A program made the translations under genes and the position numbers. 64,000 nucleotides of DNA, from positions 96,771 to 160,770 of the forward strand of contig CAJUJK010000006.1 of assembly GCA_910586705.1 (NCBI GenBank). The letters run 5' to 3'. Each line of letters starts with the position of its first letter. The first letter of the stretch is position 1. This stretch comes from an uncultured Lachnospiraceae bacterium (GTDB lineage Bacteria; Bacillota; Clostridia; Lachnospirales; Lachnospiraceae). This document shows, piece by piece, positions 32,897 to 40,700 of this stretch. The notes under the pieces are model-generated. The model was given only the letters and a program-made list of their open reading frames with translations. It was not told where the DNA came from and ran no database searches.

Positions 32897-34264
32897 ATGG
32901 CTCTCTTAGAACAGATCAACAATCTTTTATGGGGTCTTCCCCTGATTCTCCTGCTTATGGGCACACATATTTATTTCACCTGCAAGCTGCGGTTTCCCCA
33001 GAGAAATCTTTTCCGCGCCATCCGTCTTTCCTTGTTTTCCGCGGAAGAGATGCCCCCTAATGAGGCATCTCTTTCCTCAAAAAATGCAGCCGCTGCCGGG
33101 AACCATTCCGCCGTGCCGGGGACCGCCCGGAATCTCTCCCCCTTCTCGGCGCTCTCCACCACCCTTGCCGCCACACTGGGCACGGGAAACATCATCGGCG
33201 TCTCCACCGCCGTCGCCCTCGGCGGACCCGGCGCCATCTTCTGGTGCTGGATCACCGGGATTCTCGGCATGGCAACCGCCTACGGCGAATGCTACTTAAG
33301 CGTCCTCCACCGCCAGCGGAACAAGGACGGACTCTACGTCGGGGGACCTATGTATGTATTAAAAAATGGTTTACATAATAAAAAACTCGGCAGTTTGTAC
33401 GCACTGTGCACCTTAGCAGCCGCTTTCGGCGTGGGCTGCACCACGCAGGCAAACTCCGTCACAAGAGCGACATCCCTGAGTTTCGGGATTTCCCCCCATC
33501 CGGTCGGCGTTGCCCTCGCCGTGGTCACAGCCGCAGTCATCATCGGCGGCATCCGCAGCATCGGAAACCTCTGCGAGCGGACTGTACCTGCCATCACCTT
33601 TCTGTACCTGACTGGCTGCGCGGTTCTTCTCCTCCTCTACCGTCACCAGCTTGTCACAGCCGTGGTCTGGATCGTAAAGGACGCATTTTCCTTCACCAGT
33701 CTTGCCGGGGGCGTGGCGGGCGCCGGCTTGCAGAGCGCCATGCGGTACGGCATTGCCAGAGGGCTGTTCACCAACGAGGCAGGGATCGGCACTTCCGCCA
33801 TCGCCGCAGCCGCCTCCCACACCGACGATCCCAAAATACAGGCGTATGTGTCCATGACCGCCGTTTTCTGGGACACCGTAGTGATGTGCCTGCTGACCGG
33901 GCTTGTGGTGGTGTGCAACATGCTCTACGACCCTGCATCCACCACTGGCGCCGCCGAGACGGACCTGACCGCAGCCGCCTTCTCCCATCTGCCCTATGTG
34001 GGAGATGCGTTTCTCACGATCTCCCTGTGCGCCTTCGCCGTGACCACCCTGATCGGCTGGTCCTACTTCGGGGAGAAGGCGGCGGAGTATCTGGGCGGGA
34101 ACCGCAGCGTACCGCTCTACAAACTCTGCTACATCGTGATGATCTATCTGGGCGCCATCATTCCCATGCACCTTGTCTGGGAATGCACCGATCTGATCAA
34201 CGGCATCATGGCGCTGCCAAACCTCCTCGCGCTGTGGGCGCTGCGGCGGGAAATCAAATCTTGA
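32897..34264 (+). CDS. alanine/glycine:cation symporter, AGCS family
   Basis: A 455-residue sodium- or proton-coupled amino acid transporter with about ten membrane spans. Family signatures: TTLAATLGTGNIIGVSTAVALGGPGAIFWCWITG (about residues 85-118), GLYVGGPMYVL, CTTQANSV and RYGIARGLFTNEAGIGTSAIAAA near 290-312. An internal stretch of small polar residues after LSLFSAEEMP differs from better-known relatives and may be a species-specific loop. ATG 32897 is preferred; a GTG at 32888 is possible, and the ribosome binding site is weak. It probably imports alanine or glycine. Confidence 0.9.
   Translation: MALLEQINNLLWGLPLILLLMGTHIYFTCKLRFPQRNLFRAIRLSLFSAEEMPPNEASLSSKNAAAAGNHSAVPGTARNLSPFSALSTTLAATLGTGNIIGVSTAVALGGPGAIFWCWITGILGMATAYGECYLSVLHRQRNKDGLYVGGPMYVLKNGLHNKKLGSLYALCTLAAAFGVGCTTQANSVTRATSLSFGISPHPVGVALAVVTAAVIIGGIRSIGNLCERTVPAITFLYLTGCAVLLLLYRHQLVTAVVWIVKDAFSFTSLAGGVAGAGLQSAMRYGIARGLFTNEAGIGTSAIAAAASHTDDPKIQAYVSMTAVFWDTVVMCLLTGLVVVCNMLYDPASTTGAAETDLTAAAFSHLPYVGDAFLTISLCAFAVTTLIGWSYFGEKAAEYLGGNRSVPLYKLCYIVMIYLGAIIPMHLVWECTDLINGIMALPNLLALWALRREIKS
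33370..33378 (+). repeat. TTTACATAA word, site 6
   Basis: Inside the plus-strand AGCS gene, codes G-L-H-N as GGT TTA CAT AAT, a cluster of AT-rich codons. Confidence 0.7.
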
Positions 34265-34274
34265 CGCTTTGAGC

Positions 34275-34300
34275 GGAGAATGCCTCTTTTGGCATTCTCC
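34275..34300. repeat. dispersed hairpin, copy 2, also terminator
   Basis: GGAGAATGCC and GGCATTCTCC pair around TCTTTT. Stem and loop are nearly identical to 14325-14352. It lies between the convergent AGCS and MATE genes and may end both transcripts. Confidence 0.6.
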
Positions 34301-34333
34301 CATGCGAAACTTAGCACTTTCTGGCGTCCTGTC

Positions 34334-35686
34334 CTATGGCAGGGCGTCTTTAGAAGCGCTTTTCGCATTCCGGAAGTAGATGTAGAATCCCACGCAGATC
34401 AGCGCCGACAGCAGCGACCCGAGGGGCGCTGCCCATCCCATGGGATAAAGGCTGTCCGGGAAGTACACACCCGCCAGGTAGGCGCCCGGTATGCGGATCA
34501 GCACAATCGCAATGATATTATGGATAAAGGATATCCCCGCCTTCTGGTCTCCGCAGAAATACCCGCTGAAGCAGAAATGCACCGCCGCAAAGAGCGTGTC
34601 AAAGGAGTAGGAGCGCAGATAGGCGCAGCCCGCCGCCAGCACCGCCGCATCCCTCGTAAACAGCCCCACCAGCGTCTGCGGCAGGAACTGGCTGTAGAGC
34701 GCACAGAACGCGCCCCAGCTCATGGTGATCAGCAGACCGTAACCCAGCGAAGCCCTTGCGCGCTCCGGCTTGTCCGCCCCCATATTCTGCGCCGTGATCG
34801 CGGAAATCGCGGAGAGGAATGCCGAGGGCACCAGAAACAGGAAGCCGATCAGTTTCTCCACGATCCCCACAGCCGCGGAGACCACAAGTCCCCTGCTGTT
34901 GGCGATCACCGTGATCACGATAAACGCCACCTGAATCAGCCCGTCCTGACAGGCAATGGGCGCGCCCACCTTGAGAATCTGTGCGAATATCTCCCTGTCT
35001 ACGCGGATATCCGCCTTTGTCACCCGGAACCCCAGATCCCGTCTGCGGAGCATAAAAAGTGCGAACGCCACGCTCACCGCCTGCCCGAATACCGTGGCAA
35101 GCGCCGCACCCGCCGCGCCCATCCCGCCGCCTACGAGAATAAAATCGAGCACGATATTCACCGCACATGCCACCGCCACGAAATACATGGGTCTCTTAGA
35201 ATCGCCCGCCCCGCGGAAAATGCTGCTGATCACATTGTATGCCGTGATAAAGGGCACCCCGGCAAAACAGATGCCCAGATACAGCCTCGTCTCCTCCACC
35301 GCCTCCGCGGGCGTAAGCATAACACTTGTAATTAAATTAGTGCAAAGCAGCAGTCCCACCGTGAGCGCCGCCGCGAACATCACAAAAAAAGCCACGGACG
35401 CGCCCACCGTCTTTGCCGCCGCGCGCTCATCCCCCGCGCCCACATATCTGCCGATCCGCACGGTGGCGCCCATGGCGAAACCCACGATAATCACCGTGAG
35501 CATATGCATCACCTGACTGCCGATCGCCACCGCCGTGGTGGTCTGGGAGCCGTTGTACAGTCCCACCACAAACAGATCCGCCATACCATAGAAGGTCTGC
35601 ATAAAACATGCCAAAAGATACGGGAGCGCAAACCGTATCAGGTTTTTTCCCACGCTCCCCTCCGTCAGACTATTTTCTCTCATCAT
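34334..35686 (-). CDS. MATE family efflux transporter
   Basis: A 450-residue protein with twelve hydrophobic segments in two homologous halves. N-terminal: SVGKNLIRFALPYLLACFMQTFYGMADLFVVG and ATVRIGRYVGAGDERAAAKTVG; second half: KVGAPIACQDGLIQVAFIVITVIANSRG and ITAQNMGADKPERARAS, matching MATE (NorM/DinF-type) exporters that use Na or H gradients to expel cationic drugs or metabolites. It starts seven bases after the Fe-S aldo-keto reductase gene and is likely in the same transcript. Confidence 0.92.
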   Translation of the reverse strand: MMRENSLTEGSVGKNLIRFALPYLLACFMQTFYGMADLFVVGLYNGSQTTTAVAIGSQVMHMLTVIIVGFAMGATVRIGRYVGAGDERAAAKTVGASVAFFVMFAAALTVGLLLCTNLITSVMLTPAEAVEETRLYLGICFAGVPFITAYNVISSIFRGAGDSKRPMYFVAVACAVNIVLDFILVGGGMGAAGAALATVFGQAVSVAFALFMLRRRDLGFRVTKADIRVDREIFAQILKVGAPIACQDGLIQVAFIVITVIANSRGLVVSAAVGIVEKLIGFLFLVPSAFLSAISAITAQNMGADKPERARASLGYGLLITMSWGAFCALYSQFLPQTLVGLFTRDAAVLAAGCAYLRSYSFDTLFAAVHFCFSGYFCGDQKAGISFIHNIIAIVLIRIPGAYLAGVYFPDSLYPMGWAAPLGSLLSALICVGFYIYFRNAKSASKDALP

Positions 35687-35693
35687 CCGTACC

Positions 35694-36818
35694 TTACTTC
35701 CCGAAATACCCCGCCACCGTCTTTAAGTGCTCAATTACAGGCAGATGCTGGGGACAGGCATTCTCGCACTGTCCGCAGGCGATACAGTCCCCCGCCTTTC
35801 CGAATGTGCCCGTCAGACGGTCGTAATACTCACCCTGAGGCGTCCATCCCTTCCCCTCCACTTCCTGCATCTCCGCATTATAGAGGGAGAAATATTTCGG
35901 GATCGCTATCTTTTTCGGACACCCTTCCGTGCAGTAGGAACATCCCGTGCAGGGAATCGCGATATTGCCGTTGATCATCGCCGCCGCGCGGTACACCATG
36001 CGCTTCTCCTCCTCCGTGAGAGGCTTGAAGTCACCCATATAACTGGTGTTATCTAAAAGCTGCTCCATATTGCTCATACCGCTTAACACCATCTTTACAT
36101 TGTCCAGACTTGCCGCAAAGCGGATCGCCCATGAGGGAACCGACATATTCGGGTCATGGTTTTTAAACATCTCCTCCACCGCTCCCGGCACTTTGGCGAG
36201 CGTGCCGCCCTTGACCGGCTCCATCACCCACACCGGCACACCGTGCTTCGTCGCCACCTCATAGCAGAGCTTTGACTGGATCGCGCTGCTCTCCCAATCG
36301 AGATAGTTGAGCTGGAGCTGCACAAACTCCATCTCCGGGTGCTCCGTCAGCACCTGATCCAGAAATTCCGCATTGTCGTGGAAGGAAAAGCCCATATGCT
36401 TCACAAGCCCCTGCTTTTTCTTCTCCGCCAGCCAGTTGAAGCAGTCAAGATCTGTGTAAATCTTATAGTGACCGAACCCGATATCGTGAAGCAGGTAGTA
36501 ATCAAAAAACGTAACACCTGTTTTTCTAAGCTGTTCCTCAAAGATCTTATCCCGGTCCTCTTTCGTCCTGATAAAACTTGCGTGCAGCTTTGTCGCCAGC
36601 GTATAGCTGTCCCGCGGATGTCTGTCCACCAGACACGCCTTCGCCGCTTCCTCGCTCTTAAACCCGCAGTACATCCACGCCGTATCGAAGTAGGTAAACC
36701 CCCTCTCGATAAAAGTATCCACCATCTTATTCGTCGTTTCCAGATCAATGCTCGTCGCGTCGTCCGGATTATGTAATGGCAAACGCATCAAGCCAAATCC
36801 CAGTTTTTTTGTTTCCAT
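35694..36818 (-). CDS. aldo/keto reductase with 4Fe-4S domain
   Basis: A 374-residue fusion. Residues 1-280 form the aldo-keto reductase barrel: GFGLMRLPL, GFTYFDTAWMYCG (Asp and Tyr of the catalytic set), ATKLHAS (Lys) and YLLHDIGFG. The C-terminal 80 residues hold two ferredoxin-like clusters, CTGCSYCTEGCPKKIAIP and CIACGQCENACPQHLPVIEHL. Such enzymes are common in anaerobes and probably couple a carbonyl or alcohol substrate to ferredoxin-type electron transfer instead of NADPH alone. Substrate unknown. It is followed closely by the MATE gene. Confidence 0.9.
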   Translation of the reverse strand: METKKLGFGLMRLPLHNPDDATSIDLETTNKMVDTFIERGFTYFDTAWMYCGFKSEEAAKACLVDRHPRDSYTLATKLHASFIRTKEDRDKIFEEQLRKTGVTFFDYYLLHDIGFGHYKIYTDLDCFNWLAEKKKQGLVKHMGFSFHDNAEFLDQVLTEHPEMEFVQLQLNYLDWESSAIQSKLCYEVATKHGVPVWVMEPVKGGTLAKVPGAVEEMFKNHDPNMSVPSWAIRFAASLDNVKMVLSGMSNMEQLLDNTSYMGDFKPLTEEEKRMVYRAAAMINGNIAIPCTGCSYCTEGCPKKIAIPKYFSLYNAEMQEVEGKGWTPQGEYYDRLTGTFGKAGDCIACGQCENACPQHLPVIEHLKTVAGYFGK

Positions 36819-36944
36819 ACTCGTCTCCTCTTTTCTTCATTTATCAGATAACTGCGCTCCTGCCGTGTCTGGAATGGAGCACAGTCTCGTCTGTGTTAGT
36901 TATCTCATTTGTGCCGTTTCAATCACAATCGGCTCGTTTCACCC

Positions 36945-37718
36945 TTAACCGAGCGCCACGTCCAAAATCATCATAATCACAAACCCAATGGCAACGCCCA
37001 CGGTGCCGATATTGCTGTGCGCCCCCGCCTGCGCTTCGGGAATCAGTTCCTCCACCACCACATAGATCATCGCGCCCGCGGCAAATGCCAGAAACACGGG
37101 CAATGCCGAGACGATCTGCTCCGCCAGCAGAATCGTGACAAACGCGCCGATCGGTTCCACAATGCCCGACAACGCCCCGTAGACAAAAGAACGCGTCCGG
37201 GAAACGCCCTCGCTGCGAAGAGGCATGGAGATGATCGCCCCCTCCGGGAAATTCTGGATGGCGATGCCCACCGCAAGGGCAAAAGCGCCCGCCATGGTGA
37301 TGCCGGCGTCCCCGATCATCGCCCCCGCAAAGGTTACGCCCACGGACATGCCCTCAGGAATGTTATGCAGCGTCACCGCAAGGACAAGCATGGTCGTTTT
37401 TTTTAACGTGGTTTCCACGCCTTCCGGCTCTGTGCTCTCCAGATGCAGATGGGGAATCAGACTGTCCAGCACGAGCAGAAACGCCATGCCGCCCAAAAAG
37501 CCCCCCGCTGCCGGAATCCACGCGACCTGCCCCATCTCGCCCGCCATATCAATCGCCGGAATCAGGAGCGACCACACCGAGGCGGCGATCATCACCCCCG
37601 AAGCGAATCCGAGAAGAAGCCTCTCTATCTCCTTATGCATTCCTCTCATAAAAAATACCATGGCTGACCCAAGGGCCGTTCCCGCAAAGGGAATCAGTAG
37701 TCCCGCAAGCAACTGCAT
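36945..37718 (-). CDS. ZIP family divalent metal transporter
   Basis: A 257-residue membrane protein with eight spans. The metal-binding signatures of ZIP proteins are present: HNIPEGMSVGVTFAGA near residue 135-150 and AIQNFPEGAIISMPLRS near 170-186, plus an intracellular loop with HLHLE. It resembles the ZupT/GufA branch that moves zinc, iron or manganese into the cytoplasm. It follows the large surface protein gene by 17 nt. Confidence 0.88.
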   Translation of the reverse strand: MQLLAGLLIPFAGTALGSAMVFFMRGMHKEIERLLLGFASGVMIAASVWSLLIPAIDMAGEMGQVAWIPAAGGFLGGMAFLLVLDSLIPHLHLESTEPEGVETTLKKTTMLVLAVTLHNIPEGMSVGVTFAGAMIGDAGITMAGAFALAVGIAIQNFPEGAIISMPLRSEGVSRTRSFVYGALSGIVEPIGAFVTILLAEQIVSALPVFLAFAAGAMIYVVVEELIPEAQAGAHSNIGTVGVAIGFVIMMILDVALG

Positions 37719-37735
37719 ATTCCGTCTGTCCTTCC

Positions 37736-40700
37736 TTATTTCACCTTTACTTTATATCTGACGGTAACAGGCTTCCCATTATCCGCCTGTTCCGTAAAAT
37801 AGACCTGAAGCTTTAGGGAATAGGTCTTTCCCTTGACGGCGCGTCCCGTATCCCTCATGGTAAGCGTCCCCTCTCCATCCTTATTATATACATAAGTAAA
37901 GGCATCCGTGTTTCCCGAAAGGACCACACGCTCTATTTCCGGCGCCGGCGCGCCCTTTAAGACCGCATTCATGTCGATCTCCACAGAATTGTAAGCGCCG
38001 CTGTACATAAGGGCGGTTTTCGGCATGGCGGTTACCTTCACGCTGCCCTGTTTCACCTTAAACTTCACGGCGGGCGCTTTCACCTCCTCCGTCTCGCCAT
38101 TTACATTTCTCAGCGTAAGGAGCGGCGTGACCGTATACTGATATTTCGTGACAAGTGTTTCCTTTTCCCGTGCCCGCAGTTCGATCGTGCTCCCGTCCGC
38201 GCTCCACACCGCCCGGAACAGATGCGCATCCCTGCCTGTCAGTCTGACCTCCCTGCTTTCGGGAATGAGAAACGCACCGCCAACCGCTTTTAAGGAGGGC
38301 GTCAGCGTCATATAGCTGCCTTCCCGGTTGAGCACATCGATACTACCCTTCGCCGTCAGTTTCACCGCCATTTCCGGCTCGGTGTCCACCACCTTCAGGG
38401 TCAGCGGCGTTTTCCAGATCTTTCCGTCCTTCGCCGCCTGCACCATATATTTGTAAGTTCCCTTTGCAACCGTCTTGTTATTCAGACATGCCTTCACTTG
38501 ATAACATCCGTTATCCTTCCCCACGGAAAAGACCACGCTGCTGCCTTCCACCAACGCCTTTGCCTTGGCATCCTTCGGATCGCAGTAGACACTCACCCGC
38601 ACGCCCTGATCGGTTGTCACCACGCCGCCGTCCTTCCATTTCACCGCGGTGGAAGCCGCATCGTAACCTTTGAATGCCCCGTTCGCGTTGAGCTGTAAGG
38701 TTTTGTTTTCCAGAGCGATTGCCGGCTGTCCCATGTTCACTTTGACCCGCGGCGTATAAGTGACCGTCTCACCCTGCGCCCAGTTCTTTGTATCGCTCAG
38801 ACGAATCTGCATGGAAAAACTGTCCACCTGATTCAGGTTTTTTCCACTCAGAACCAGACCGCCCTTTTCCCGGTCCACTTCCACCGTATAATTTCCTTTG
38901 CCTGCTCCGCTTGTCTTCTCGGCTTTCACCGAATCCCAGAACACAGTCCCCGGATTTCTGATACCGATATACAGACGCTGAATCCCCGCCTTGGGATACA
39001 GCGTCACACTGGTGGTATCCCACATAATCTTAGGCGCCTTTTTCTCCACACCTGCCGTAAAGGACGTGGTGTAAGATCCCTGCCATCCCGAAAAATGGAG
39101 CGTCAGCTTTCCCTTCTTAACGCTGTTTATAGTCGCACTGTCCTTCGCCTTGATATAATAACATCCGTTTTCTTCATCCCGTTCTACGCTGTAATCCGCC
39201 AGACCGGTACATTCCATCCGTGTCAGTATCTCGTCCGTTTCGACCTGCAGCAGACTCTCGTCGTTTTTATAGAAGAGATTCAGCTTTCGCGCCTGCTTCA
39301 CTTTATAGACCGGGTTCTTAGACACCACCTTGACCGTGAGGGGCAGTTCATGGGTCTTTCCCCCCGCCGCCGCACGGATTTTCACCTTGTAGGTTCCCGT
39401 TTTTGTGCCGCTCTTCGCCTTTATGATATAGCTGTTCTTCAGCGTTCCGGGCGTCAGTGTAAACTTTGCGCTCTTTTCGTCGGAGCCCATGGTAACATAT
39501 GTTATTTCATATCTTTCTGCCCCCTCCGGGCGTTTCGCCGGGTAAAGGGATATTTCTTCTCCTTTGGCTGGTGTCTGCATGAGGTTCACCGTAATGCTCT
39601 CGGCGCTTAAGCCCGGCTCCGCGTCGCCTACAGCCAGACAGATCGTCTTTGATGTTTTCGCTGCATCGTTCCCGGTCAGCGTAATCTCCGCCGTGCCCGC
39701 CGCCTTGACGATCAGGGATACCACGAAGCCGTCCTCCTCTGCCGCCGCCGACTTTACCGCCACCACTTTCGCGTTGCCGCTCTTCGCCGTCACTCTGGTG
39801 GTGCCAGACAGCGTCACCACAATTTTGCTGTTGACCTGACCAGCCTTCTGCGTCTGAAAATCGCTGAGCAGCCCTGTGTATTTATCAACCGCCCGGTCTG
39901 CGCCGCCCGTACCGCTGACATGGGTAAAATGCTCCACACGCTTTACCGTCAGCGTGCCGTCCGCCTCCTTCACCGTGAACTTCACACTGGCGTTAAATGT
40001 TTTCCTGCCGAGCCTGAGGCTTGCCTTCACCGTGGCGCTGCCCGCACTTTTTGCCGTCAGCTTCACGCCGTCCGCCGTTTCCTCCACGGAAACCGCATTC
40101 ACATTACTGTTGCTCCATGTGGTGGCATCACTTAGTATCTTTAGGATGTCTTTTTTCTGCTCTTTGAACCATTGATTGTTTTTATATTCGTCCTTCTCTC
40201 CAAGCTGCTCCAGCGCTTCCGCGAAGGAATAGTTTACATAACATTTCGCATTCTGTCCGATGGCGAGCGTGGCATTCTCCGCTTCTTTTCCTTCCCCCGT
40301 CCGCACATCCATGGAAATGTTTTCCACCGTCAGGAAATACACTTCCAGAAACCGTCTGGCAGGCAGAACATTCTCCCCTGCGTCCGCCGGCAGGTAATGC
40401 GCCGCAAATTTTTTCGTCTTTCCTCCTGTGAACTGTGCCAGCGCCGTGTCCGGCTCCTCCCAGCTCCAGCCTTCCGGCAGCTCCACATCCCGCAAAGTGC
40501 TCTGTATATTTGTCAAAGCAACAGGTCTTGGCATGGCATCGTCCGCAGGTACAGCCTCCGCCCGCGCCGTCACTGTGCAGGACGTCTCCGCCCTCTTTCC
40601 GTCGCTGTCCGCCACAGGCTGTCCTTTCTCGTTTACAATCACCGCCGAAATCTTCGTTTCACCTGCGCCGACGGCAGTCACTGTAACCGTATTGCCGCTG

